A stretch of 64,000 bases of DNA, taken from positions 4,634,375 through 4,698,374 of the forward strand of contig JAKZAN010000002.1 of NCBI GenBank assembly GCA_023053545.1. The letters are read 5' to 3'. Shown in pieces: positions 24,663 through 36,660 of this stretch. Each line of letters opens with the position of its first letter. Position 1 is the stretch's first letter. The translations under genes and the position numbers were made by a program. The DNA is from Lepidurus packardi (taxonomy: Eukaryota; Arthropoda; Branchiopoda; Notostraca; Triopsidae). Under the pieces are notes generated by a model that saw only the letters and a list, made by a program, of their open reading frames with translations, was not told the DNA's origin and made no database searches.

Positions 24663-25122
24663 ACGACACGGCACTCTCCGTGTCGTCAACCGCGTCTAAT
24701 GGATCGCTCCATCCATTGGGGGTGTTTTGACAAAGAGCAGCAACTTGGGTTGTTCGTTGTTCAGAACTATGTTATGTTATCCGTCTGTTATGTCGAGCTT
24801 GCCAAACAACTTATACTCCTTGGGCTTTTGGAGCCCGACTTGGAACAGAAATCTTGTAAAGGAGAGGCAACTTATACGAGGTTGTCCCAAGCCGGACACA
24901 CAAATAACCGAATAGGCAATGGTCATCTCATTCATTGCCTTTGCATGGGGCATAAAAGGGGAATGTGGAAAGGCATTATTGGAGTTGCCTCTACATGTCT
25001 CCGTCTTTCTCTTGTGCTGACCTAAGCAAGTCCGCTTGTCGTTTTGGGATGTTGACCATCAGGAAGCGAAAAACACAAAAGGCAATGGTCATTTCTGATG
25101 TGACGACTTCTCTCAAGTCGTC
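24663..25122. repeat. Cluster of three perfect stem-loops
   Basis: ACGACACGG/CCGTGTCGT (24663-24686, 9-bp stem, 6-nt loop), AGGCAATG/CATTGCCT (24914-24940) and GACGACTT/AAGTCGTC (25102-25122, 8-bp stem, 5-nt loop). GGCAATGGTCAT occurs both in the second stem-loop and near 25081. Confidence 0.6.
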
Positions 25123-25659
25123 CTGATGGGGCTAACACAAAGGGGGATACAAAAAAGTCGCAGGGGTTTTATACATTTTTAGCCATTTTTATATACCGAG
25201 GAAGGATAAAAACCCACAAGAGTCACTAATAAAAAGGCAGGAAAAAAAGATTATTTTGCTGGCGGAAGAATAGCTCCGGGAAATGGTATAATGCAGCCAT
25301 CAGCCACGGTTTATGCTAGCTGGGGCTGCTGTAATCCGACTACTAGCCAGGATCACCCGAGTGTGCACAACATCCCATCAAATCAGCATTGACTTTTGGA
25401 CAAAAAAATAAAAAAAAAATACAGAAATAAAAGAAAGGAAAATAACAGAAGCACGAAGGAGATGATGACCACTCGGAAACTTTTGTTACTCCCGGGCCAT
25501 AAAAAGCCTTCGCCTGTAACACACAATAAACGGAGGGAATCGGAGGAATCGGGGGAATCGGAATGCCTGTTCTTTTATAAGTTAGTCATCCTTTAAAGCC
25601 AAAATAAAAAAAATAAATAAAAAAAAGACAAAGGGGCTTTTGGTTTTTAATGGAGAAAT

Positions 25660-26960
25660 TGGGGAGTCTTTTTGACAGTGAAATTAATAATGGGCACAGA
25701 GGGTGTGACCTAAATTGAAAACGGGTAAGCTATGTCAACAAATTGAAGCAAAAAACACAAAATATTTAACACAAATATTTAAAATCTGACTTGAATTACA
25801 GTTGAGCCAAGAGGAGGGCCTAAGGATTCTTTGGGGATTGTGGATTCAACATAAGTTATGGGCACGGAGCGTGTGACCGAAATGAAAAAACTTAAACTCG
25901 TAAAGTACAACTCCAAAACAAAAACTTGCAAGGAAAGCAATGCACTAAGTTCCATTAGATAAGTGGGTTAGAGTTGGCGAACTTTTTAGAATGAAATGGG
26001 GTTTACGGTAACGGAGTTTGTGACCTAAATGGGCTGTTAATGGCCAAATAGCGATCACACTTTAGTTGGTACGTCTTTGGCAAAGAAGGTGGTAGTTGGG
26101 CGAGTTGACGTCAAGTATGTACTGAATTCCATTCAGTCAAAAGCATTAAGGTCACGCAATGTGTGACTTTAAAGTTTGACATGAAGGCGATAAAGAGTTG
26201 GTATAAGGAGAAGGTATAAGAGGAATGGTAAAAGGGTTGCGAAAAACGCTTTTAATTCAGGTAGTTACGATTGTTTATATTAATTAGTGAGCTTTATATC
26301 ACGGATATGGATTACGGTAACAGAATGCGTGACCTACATGAAACTGTGAAAGCCTAACAACAACGAAACACTTTTCTTGAGCTTCTCTCTTTCGATACAG
26401 TTAGTTTGTGCTTGGCGAGTCCAAGTAAATTACGAAATTAATACATTGACGTTGATTATGGTCACGCGAGGTGTGACCATAATAGAAAAAAAAATCTAAA
26501 ATAGCGAACACTAAAGATCACTAAAACACTTTCCGAGTACAAATTTGTTTAATTATTGGTAATTAAAAGCTGAATTAATTAGGTAACAATTTACAGGCTT
26601 AAAAATAAAGCGAAAAAAAAATAAAAAAAATGAAAAAATGTTAAATTTAAAAATTAAAAAAATCCAAATTAAAATGTCTAAAATGAAGCAAAAGTAGTGA
26701 TTAGTTGTTACAATGAAGAGGTATTAAGTCAGCGAGGTATTTGACAGTTGACCTGAATTACAGTCACGGATTGCATGCCCTAAATTCCATCTTGGCAGGC
26801 CGAGTAAATCTGATATTTCCTAAAATTGAAAGAACAAATAAAAACCTTTTCTTCAACAACTTGCAAGAACTTCTTCACCATCAAGAAATTGACAGTTTAC
26901 GAGGATTGAACCCATGAAATAAATTAGTCACGAAAGGTGTGACTGAAATTACCCCCCTTT
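25660..26960. repeat. Roughly 150-bp diverged tandem array centred on a GGTCAC/GTGACC palindrome
   Basis: Palindrome-like cores lie near 25693, 25858, 26005, 26147, 26314, 26455, 26760 and 26926, mostly 143-169 bp apart with one double gap. The best copy is ATTATGGTCAC, 7 nt, GTGACCATAAT (26455-26483). DNA between the cores is far more diverged than the cores. Confidence 0.75.
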
Positions 26961-27872
26961 CCAAAGAAAAAAAGAAAACACCAGCTAAAGTCTTCCATTT
27001 AATAGCCTCCTCTTTGTCTTTGTGTCTTCGTATCCTTCTATCTTGGGTTCTCTTCCTCTCCAAAGTTTTCCTTATGGTCACACTCTATGCTAAAGAGCAT
27101 TTTAAGCCAAGCGCCAAAGGGGCAGATTAATCCCCAGCTTAAAAAAAAGAACTTGACGCTTTAAAAAACTCCTGGTTTCCTTAATTAACGAACACTAGCA
27201 CTTAACAACGTTCTCTGTAGAAAAATTCCCGACTCGTTGCTTGCTTTGTTATATATCCTATATATCCTTACATACTTTACACACTCTACACGATTTAAAT
27301 AAAAAAAAAAAAAGATGAGAAGCCCCCAAAAGAGGTTTGAAATAGGATGAAAGATGAAAAGCATGATGACCTCCGGCACCACTTAACCCATGATATAAAA
27401 AAGGGTCTTATTAAAGAGCCTTTATCAAGGTGTATAAGTGGTTTTTGGCTGGCGGCCCCCAAAACTAAATAAAAAAAAGGTCGGCAGAAGTCGCGAGGCT
27501 AAATGAGCTCAAATCTTTTCCAGCTACTGGAAATTGTGAATGTGTGGGCCCCTCCTTTGGAAACCAGAATCTCTATAAAAGGCTAAACATATATCAAGCC
27601 AACTCCTTCTTGCCTTTCGCTTTCAAAAGACAAGAAGTCCTAACACATTCTATTTCGCTCTTATCCCTTTCTTGTTTGAATCTTCAGACGAATCTTCCAA
27701 CATGGCATTTTTTACAAATTAATTTGAATTGCACAAATTGTTAATTACAACTTTCGATAACGGATTCCGTCCACACTATATCTTTTTTTAACGTAAACTT
27801 ATCAACTTTCGTTGATGAGAATCTTTAAAAACTTGCCCTTTCTTTCATTCCACTTGGCTGAAAAAAAAAGAA

Positions 27873-27965
27873 AAATTATTTGCTAGACATTGACACTCTA
27901 GTGTCATTTTTGACTCCGGGATGCATTGCATACGTGTGTAAACCAAATCCGGAGAACTTGTTGGG
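27873..27965. repeat. Dispersed repeat, copy 1 of 2
   Basis: Shares a GACAC ... GTGTCATTTTTGA block, GGGATRCATT and GAGAAC(T/G)TGTTG-type blocks with 32655-32745 in the same orientation. The start holds the palindrome GACACTCTAGTGTC. It may be part of a mobile element. Confidence 0.7.
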
Positions 27966-28382
27966 TTATTAGAATCAGAATCAAATGTCAAAGGAGCGAT
28001 TCAAAATGTTAGAATTCATGGCATTTTAACCAGTTATTCGAATCACACTTTCGGGTATGGGAATCTTCATCTTCACACGCACAGTAACGAAACTTCAGTA
28101 GTGATTGCTACATGGACTTTGCATATTGACCATTGCTTTTATTGGCCATTGCTTTTACGTCGTTTTGACCCATGTCATTTCCAGCCTACTACTTCGCTAA
28201 GGCGGAAATCCTTCTAAACGCCCCAGTCAATTAAATTAGCAGGTTATTCAATTGAATGACCAGTTCCTTTTTAATTGACTGGAAAAAACTAGAAGGGATA
28301 TCGTGTTGAGAACCCTACCTAGGCGTAAGAATAGGCTTTAAAGGCGCAGTGTTAGTTGTTTGAAAGGTGTGGTAATGTACAA

Positions 28383-28539
28383 ATGGCGACGAACAAGAAG
28401 AGAGTTAATTTAAATGAAAAAGAGAAGTTGCGGCTCATTGAAACTTACGACAAAAGATTGGCCACAAAGGGAAGCGGCCGTTAAGTTAGGAATTCCTCAA
28501 TCATCTCTACGAAAATTGTTGAAAAATCGTTACGAATAA
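28383..28539 (+). pseudogene. Broken pogo/Tigger-type transposase fragment (CENP-B N-terminal HTH)
   Basis: From the ATG at 28383 the frame reads MATNKKRVNLNEKEKLRLIE and then stops. A one-base slip near 28452-28458 (an extra A in CAAAAG) moves the continuation to the next frame, which reads DWPQREAAVKLGIPQSSLRK and ends at TAA (28537-28539). The pattern (basic start, EK..LI..Y, then REAA.KLGIP.SS.R..L) is that of the psq/CENP-B N-terminal helix-turn-helix of pogo and Tigger transposases. No catalytic domain or terminal repeats were recognised nearby. It is a decayed remnant, though a domesticated HTH origin cannot be excluded. Confidence 0.7.
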
Positions 28540-28738
28540 ACTAGAGCGGGTGTAGTGAATCTATAAAAAGAAAACATGTGGAAAAGTGTCCAAAAGTAGA
28601 CAATGCTTTGTTTCTTTGGTTTAAACCAGTCAGTTCGTTCCACGCGCCGATGAATTCTATTGCATATTTCAGATTTTCGGGTATTAGAATCTCCGCTTCA
28701 TACCATCAATAGTCACTGGACCAACGTGATCACAGTAA

Positions 28739-28747
28739 GCGCCATCT
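28739..28747 (-). promoter_or_regulatory. CTCF-like core
   Basis: GCGCCATCT; with flanks its reverse complement reads CAGTAGATGGCGCTTA, a good match to the CTCF core. It may be a fragment of the dispersed repeat family carrying this core. Confidence 0.35.
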
Positions 28748-29099
28748 ACTGTATCATTTTTTTACATTTCTAAAAACTCAAGTGCCTTTCACACTTTAGA
28801 GGGCTTCAAAAGACCTGCCCAAAAATGTCAAAAATGCCCAAAAATGTCAAATTGGATAAATCCCAAGCTCTTATCATTCCTCTCATCTCTCAATGTATAA
28901 CTTGTGCTCTTTACCCAACGCACCTAACCCCAGCTGCTTTTTTGCTACTTGTCAACCTCCCAAAACAAAAGTCTGATACAACAACAACCAAACTTCCTAA
29001 CTGCCTTCCTAGAGACATAATCACACAACGCACCCCTTTTTGGGTGCTAATCCCCAGCCCTCTGCAATCTGTCTCTCTAGTGCGCCCAAACTAAGCCGA

Positions 29100-30597
29100 T
29101 TTATTCCACAGAGTAAGAAGAGGGAGGTGGGGGCCGATTCAGGATTCAGTAAATGAAAAGCGGAAGTGGCTAATATCATCATACTCAATGACATATTAAC
29201 TCAAACCCTAACCTTCAAAGGGAGGAGGAGAAACGAGCTGGAAAATAAGGTCTCCAAACCCAAACGAAAACCAGAGATGCGACTTCCGCAAAAAGCAGGC
29301 GGAACTATGGAGTCTTTAATGACATCATTTCATGCTTTTTATTCCCGTACGTCACACGCTCATTGTTACCCTCATTCTCACTGTCCAAAAATCTCTCCAA
29401 AGGGAAACGTGATACCTTACTCCTCTTACGTATACCAAACCTCTGTCTACTCCGAAGCATAATTTATTTTTATTTTTTTTTTCCTAAAAAAGAATGCCAC
29501 AAAAGCATCTATTTAAGCGGTTTTAATTCATCTTAGGATGTTCTTAGGATGCTAAAAACTACCCAAAGTATACAAGTTAGGAATTTGTATGAAAGTAGAT
29601 TTATTTATTTTTTTTTACAGAAAAGTTATAATCAACATTCCAAGGGCGACTCTTTTCGAAACTACGCAAAACGAGTTCCGTTTTGCCCTTCGTGTGCTAT
29701 ACATAATAACTTATCAAGGCGTTAATTGGAATGCATGGACATCACTCAAGGGGCGGGGCTTAAACTTTTCTTTCCTACTGTTCTTTTTAAAAAATGTAAA
29801 AAATCCCCCCCAAAAAAGAAGAAGAAGCAAGAAAAAGGATCCAAAAGTGCCCACAGATACTAAACGCCTCGTTATGTGTTTAAAGCCTGGTAAACACCTG
29901 AAAAAAAGAACGTTGCCCTCATTTGCATGCAGATCAAAGCGCCAAGAGGAAGGTGATCTTGGCAGCTGATTAAGCGCGACTGTTTAGATCGTTTGCGTTG
30001 GTATACACGCTTAATTTCAATTCCAGCCAGTTTTTTTAGTTGATCTTTTACTTCCCTTTCTCTTTGTAATAGTAGAAGCAGTCTCTCCCCTCATTAAAAA
30101 GCTTGGGCCATATCCAATGGTAACCTAAAACCAACACAGAGAGCACATTTAGACAAGTTTTGGAAAGGACTGTTGGAAATTGTGGCAATTTGTTCCACTC
30201 AACAGGACGCGACGTGTCAAAGAACAACAGCTGCGCTTGCCTCTCCTGGCGAACTGGACACACACACGTACATATATAAATACATACATATAGATTCCCA
30301 CCCGAAAAGGGAAGCTCTAACAATAGCTAATGCACATAACAACCAACCCAACCGGACAGACCAACACCTTTTATTTTCCCCAGTCAAAGGTTGTATTTGG
30401 GAACCGACATGGCACTGATTAAGCCCCCCTAAAGAGTACGACAGAGGAGAGAAAGAGTGGACCCAAAATCCCCTCTTAATCGCATTCTGCCTTGACACTC
30501 CGACACCCATAGTAATGAGCTCTTTAAGAGTCAAAACAAAACTATTTCTAATAAGGCGTTCGTGGCTTGCCATCATTCAAAGAAGAATCATCTCAAC
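29100..30597. other. Intergenic DNA
   Basis: I see no gene or clear repeat array. Open frames here are short and of ordinary intergenic composition. Confidence 0.5.
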
Positions 30598-31240
30598 AAA
30601 TCAATGCTTGGCTCCCGAGTCTCAAATTTAGCTTTCATTTGGATCAGTGCGTTGAAAGTTGGCAGCCATATGGAAGTTAACTACGACATCATACTTGCAA
30701 TCATTGCAGAAAGGTTCAAGAAGTGGTAAAATGGTTTAATCTTGGTTTTGGAAACGGAAGAGATTGTTTTAGATAGGTATAATTGCTTCGAATCAAGTAT
30801 ATCTACTTCTAAGTAAATCAATGCTTCGCTCCGAGTCTAAAATTCAGATTTAATTTTGATCAGTGCGTTCAAAGTTGGCAGCCAAGTTGAAGTTACTATG
30901 ACATCATACTTGTAATCATTGCAGAAAGGTTCAAGAAGTGGTAAAATGGTTTAATCTTGGCTTTGGAAACGGAAGAGATTGTTTTAGATAGGTATAATTG
31001 CTTCGAATCAAGTATATCTACTTCTAAGTAAATCAATGCTTCGCTCCGAGTCTAAAATTCAGATTTAATTTTGATCAGTGCGTTCAAAGTTGGCAGCCAA
31101 GTTGAAGTTACTATGACATCATACTTGTAATCATTGCAGAAAGGTTCAAGAAGTGGTAAAATGGTTTAATCTTGGCTTTGGAAACGGAAGAGATTGTTTT
31201 AGATAGGTATAATTGCTTCGAATCAGTTATATCTATCTCA
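30598..31240. repeat. Three tandem copies of a roughly 216-bp unit
   Basis: Units begin TCAATGCTTSGCTC at 30601, 30818 and 31033. Copies 2 and 3 look almost identical while copy 1 differs at several sites, so the last duplication is recent. Confidence 0.95.
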
Positions 31241-31764
31241 AACAATCACTTACCCTTTGCCCAGTCTCTGGATAGTCCTGTCACGTGTTTAGGAGCACAT
31301 TTAAGTAGTTATTGACTATTTTGGAAGCTCCTGGCATAGGGAGTGGTCTGATGTGCAGTCTGCGGAGGGATCATTTGTAGCAATAGCAGTAAAAAAAAAA
31401 ATAAATAAATGAAAAAGAGATTGCGTGATGGTCCGTTGGATGAAGATGCAGAGAAGTTTTAACCTTAAACCTGCACGCATAGACCAATTATGCAAGGAGG
31501 CACAGCAAAAAGTTAGTGGATCACTTTTTGAGTTGAGTTAGCTGGTAGTTTCAAGTTCAGTGGCATTAACTTTCGCAAAGGGCACGCCAACTCATGACGT
31601 CAGATATAATAAACGTCCTCAAGGGAAACTTAATAGGAAGATTAATATGAAGATAGTATTACCTTGAAGATGTGTTGGTTCTTCTTAACCATAAAGTAGA
31701 GTAGTAGTTGAAGAATACTTGGCACTTTTGGGAATATAAATCGTGTACATTTTCAAGCTTGGAC

Positions 31765-32325
31765 AAAACGTTCGTTTTGCCATAAAGCCGTCGACTCGAT
31801 GTTTACGATTCACGCTTCGCAGCGTTGCCACATCGCTCGGCGAGGCGCTCTACAGTAAGCCGGACCTTGCGAAATCAAAAAACAAGTCGTTAATTGGATT
31901 TTAGATTCAGATTTAACTTTAAATGGAGTGAAACATACTTCCTTTGACTGCCATTGAACTAAGTCTTTATGTAACAGCAAGTAAACCGCGTCTTCACAGA
32001 AGAAAAACACTATGCCAACAATGAAAAAGCGTATAAACGCTCTAAACGTTCGTTTTTCCATAAAGCCGTCGACTCGATGTTTACGATTCACACTTCGCAG
32101 CGTTGCCATATCGCTCGTCGAGACGCTCTACAGTAAGCCGAACCTTGCAAAAACAAGTCGTTAATTGGATTTTAGATTCGGATTTAACTTTAAATGGAGT
32201 AAAAAATACTTCCTTTACTGCCAATGAACTAAGTCTTCATGCGACAGCAAGTAAATCGCGTCTTCACCGAAGAAAAACGCTACGCCAGCAACGAAAAAGC
32301 GTATATACGCTCTAAACATTCTTCT
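31765..32325. repeat. Tandem duplication of about 280 bp with a protein-like frame
   Basis: Both copies start AACGTTCGTTTT and share CCATAAAGCCGTCGACTCGA. The second copy keeps an open frame (32103-32315) including VVNWILDSDLTLNG; the first is broken by indels in that frame. The family is not recognised. It may be a transposase or other mobile-element fragment, or chance. Confidence 0.8.
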
Positions 32326-32571
32326 TGTAAAAACCTCTTTTGGCTTGGCATATTGACGACACTTGTTAACAACTACAATTGTTGTAACTTGTTACAATTG
32401 GTGTTGGACTTGGCATGCCTTGGAGAAAATACAAAAAATCCTGTTAAACATACACAATCAATACAATCTATATGACACAAGTGTGTATTACTGTTGCAAA
32501 ACGTTCTCCGGAAAACGAATGACAAATGGGTGTCACTCGAGTTCAAAATTGGTAGTTGGATTGGAAATGCA

Positions 32572-32609
32572 TTAGGTTAGGTTAAGTTAAGTTAGGTTAG
32601 CTTAGGTTA
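32572..32609. repeat. Interstitial TTAGG-like telomeric tract
   Basis: Seven consecutive pentamers of TTAGG type (four exact, the rest TTAAG or TTAGC) plus TTA. TTAGG is the common arthropod telomere unit. Confidence 0.6.
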
Positions 32610-32654
32610 TGTCGTTAAAGCTTGCACTTTCCCTCCACTAGCTGTATACAAATA

Positions 32655-32745
32655 ATTTATTATTGGATACTGACACATTGGTGTCATTTTTGATTCTGGG
32701 ATACATTAAATACTTGTGTAAATAATCCGAAGAACGTGTTGCAAA
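32655..32745. repeat. Dispersed repeat, copy 2 of 2
   Basis: Partner of the 27873-27965 copy, sharing GGTGTCATTTTTGA-like and GTGTAAA blocks in the same order. Confidence 0.7.
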
Positions 32746-35700
32746 TAACTGCGTAAGTCCCGTTGGCTTCCTATAACAGTTAAGAAGACATATAGAGGTC
32801 AATAAAACCCCACATTTAGCTCAATATACGAGATGGTTTACCATGCTTGTGTCTTCTAACAAAGCACCGCTAGATAATTCACGGTTCCTTTCCATAAATC
32901 CTGGGCAGTTTAGACCGATATTTCCCATAGAAAGTCTTGTTCCATGATGGATGATATCCATTCTTTCTTCTGCGCTTCTTATGTGGGCCTTACAAAGAGA
33001 GAAAAGACAAAAACATTACATACGATTTCAATCCAGAACTTGTCACATGACATTTTAACTTATCCGAGTGGCTGTTCCCCAATTCTCGAACTATGGAATG
33101 TATCTTCTTTTCAATTCCTCAAATTAAAGTCAATCTTAAAATCCACATCCCCGGCATGACAGTAAAGAGAAATATATCCAACAAACATACAATGAACAGA
33201 AATAACGTCCTTTTTTGCGGTTGGGAATAAGAAGAACGAAGTGAATTATCAGGATTATTACATCTAGTTAATTCCAGTAGCTTTACACTTCTATAACTCA
33301 TGTAAGTTTTTTTTTTGCTGTCCCTGTTTTCTTTTAAACTATCACTGTTCCAATACCACAAGTGACTATTATCCACCAAAATGACTGACATTAGCATCAT
33401 GTTTCCAAGTTTAAGACCGAAATTTCCCTAATCTGCCATATGGCGAGAGTCTTTTCAAGTCCCTATTATCATCATTTCACACAAGACAGAACTTTTACAG
33501 CCCATCTAATTATCCCTCCTGCGCAAAACCCTTTTTACTCCTTGCTGCATATAACAATACAAAAACTCACACAAGCTTTTTACCTTGGCGCATTATCAGT
33601 GCGGTCTAAAGAAAACTCTTCATCCGAATCCAATAAAAGATTTAAAAAAAAATACAAAACCCCCTATATATTTCCCTAAAAGTCTCCCAGTTATACAAGA
33701 CACTTCAACATGTATACAATACAAATAGAAAAATTTATGAGGTGAGACTCTGGATTCCCTTCTTTGTCATGTCTATATTTTTTATAATTTTAAAAGTTGA
33801 CTCACTTCCTTTTTCAAACTTTTTCCGCCTTAAAACCGACCAAAATTTAAAAAAATGACTGAAGAACACGTATTAATTCCAGTTTATAGTCCAGGGAAGC
33901 AGTAAGATTCCTGGGGAGAGTTTGTTATTGTTTGGGCGGCATAAAGAGGAGCAACAGAGGCCAATAAGTAAAATGCGCTCTCAAAGAGTTACACTTTACA
34001 AATGGTTGCGGATGCTTTGTCATAAATTCCCAACGGAAGTGAGGTATTAAAGGGCAAAGCCGTTGTTGCATGTGTAATGGAACCGCTTGCGTGAAACTCT
34101 GAAAACTCTGGCTACAAAAAAAGGGAACAAAAAGACCAAACTTCCTTGCATATCGTGATCACAAAGGTGTGTTGGAGTAAAAAAAGTCAAAAAGCGGGGG
34201 GATGGGAGCTAAACATTACCCAAATGCATAAAAAGCAGCCTAAATGGAAGTGACTTCCTGTTTGGAAACGATGATGATGATCCGCCATGCGGGATTTGTG
34301 TTTGTGTCAAATCAGAGCCCTCTTCTGGCTCTGCCTCGCTGCTCTTTTTTTATGCAAAAGCAATGAGCACAGCTTTTTAATACATACAACTACCAGCTTT
34401 TATACCTATCTCTCTCTTAAACAAGTGCCTTTAACAACAACAAGAACAAAAGATACGAGACATTAGACAGTATACAAACCGTGTGCACACAATTTGAATA
34501 GTTGGAAAACGGGATTTTAGGGTTATGGAGCCATGTATACTGTAATAGGTAATAGGCTACAGCCAAAAGGTGAGCTACATAAACGGATATACCCCAGCGC
34601 TGCTATTATGCTCTGGCCAAATGACGACAATAATGAAAATGATGGTTGCGCTTCTCCGGCAAGATGGCGTCAATAATGAAAATAAAAGAGATGTTGCGCT
34701 CACCCGCTTTTCTCTTGTATAGGATATGGGAACATCTTTTGTTACTTCCCGTAGAATACACAATGTAATATGGGGGAAAGCACTCAATCCCAAAGTTTTT
34801 TTTTTTTTTTTTTTTTTAAACAAATGTTAATATCCCCAAACGATTCCGATGGGCAGCCGCCCGAAGCCGAATAAAATTCAGAGCTTTTTTTAAATAAAAG
34901 AATGATAATTTTTCGTCTGTATTGAGTTTAGTGTGAAGTTTACAATTTCTTTTTTTTTATGGGGAGGATGGCGGAATGTTACGCGTTTCGTGAATGGTTC
35001 TATTGAAATCTAAAAAACCATAAGGCATGGCTAAAGGAACTAAAGGAACTAAAAGAAGTAAAAAGGGAAATACAACGAGAATGGAATGTTCATGGCATCA
35101 TGGAGGAACAGCAAAAGGGTTATGCATCCGGTCGTTTGGAGTTAAAAGATTTGCATGCTACGCGATTTTCCTTTAGAAATTGTCCCAATGTGAGCTAAAT
35201 TTAGACTACACGATTCATTTAACTGGCCAAAGTGTGTTGACAAAAGTGAAACCTTTTTTTGGCTTTAGAAAGTGGGAAAGATTTTAAAATTTCAGTCCAA
35301 ATAACTCAATTAAGCCAACTTGAATCATCTTCAATTAACTTAACTTGACCTTACGCTTGAAGCATTTAACCTAATTTTGCTGAATTCAAATGTTGTAAGT
35401 ACTAAAATTTCTTCCACTTTTTTCATTTTAAAGCAATTGGGAATTGCGGTTTTTCGGAAAGCATCGTTTTTAGAAGATTTCGGAGGTTTAAATTTGGAAT
35501 TCATTTCCAAATAGCTTCGAAATCTAAAAAAATTGGGAAAATTGGAATGCGTGAAATCCCGCAATACTTATGGTTACTCTCGTTAGTGGTTTAACTGACA
35601 TTTGGCGTCATAAATTCTCAAGCTCTTCTCTGGAGAGCGTTCTCTGTACTTTTTATGTGGCACAAGCGTAATTGCCAGGTCTCACACAATTCATTGCTCG

Positions 35701-36239
35701 TTTTCGATAAAAAAAAAGACAAAAAAAGAAGCGAAGGAAAAACCATAAGTTAAGTGGCCATATAAACGGTTAAAAGGGCAGTTTTAAAGTCTTTTTTTGG
35801 TAGAGCTTGATCTATTTCTTGATATATTAAACTACTTTGGGTCCCAAACTGTTCAGAAAACAAAAACCACAGCACTTGATCATCCGCCTTTAAAAAAGGA
35901 AAAGAAAAAAAGAAGGAGCTTTCCAGTCAATAAAGTTTAACGGGATAAAACTGACAGTAATTTGGACCATGATCTTTTACTTTTACGTTTTGTGGTCGTT
36001 AGCTTCCCTTAACCATTACATACACTGCAATTTCGTTCTTGTACAATAGAACTGGACCCAAAAGTACCCCAACCATAACTGAAAAATGCTAAGAGAATTC
36101 CCAACTAACAGAAAATAAAAAAAGAATTTATTAGATATAGCCTTTCCAGTTAAAAAGGGAAAGAAATAAAAACCTTCCCATTCGCTTGCCTTAACATATG
36201 TTCAAACTATTACTACACATGATACTTAACGCCAAAACA
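32746..36239. other. Intergenic DNA
   Basis: I see no gene. It contains a 22-T run (34796-34817) and short triplicated TAAAGGAAC near 35038. Confidence 0.55.
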
Positions 36240-36660
36240 AGCTATAAACGTCAACTCAATTTCATTTGCATTCCCTTAAAATTTCTTTGATTTCAACGAT
36301 ATTCACTTCAAATTCAGTGGAAATTACTTCAAATTCAAAGAATCGCTTAGAACTCAACTAAATTCCAACGAATTTCACTTCAAATTCAGTGGAATTTACT
36401 TCAAATTCAACTGACGAAATTTACTGAAATTCACCGAAACTCACTTAGAAATCAAGGAATTCAAAGAAATTCACTTGAAACTCAAAGAATCTCTTAGAAT
36501 TCAACTACATTCCAACGAAATTTACTAAAGTTCAACGAAACCGGCCGAAATTCAAAGAAATTCATTGAGAATTCAACTCAATTTACTGAAAATTCAGATA
36601 AGTTCACTTAGAATTCAACCGAAATTCACTCATAATTCAACAACATTTCAATTGCAATCT
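36240..36660. repeat. Cryptically repetitive TTCAAATTCA DNA
   Basis: Interspersed TTCACTTCAAATTCA, GAATTCAACT and GAAATTCACT words with no fixed period, typical of slippage-grown simple sequence. Confidence 0.7.
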
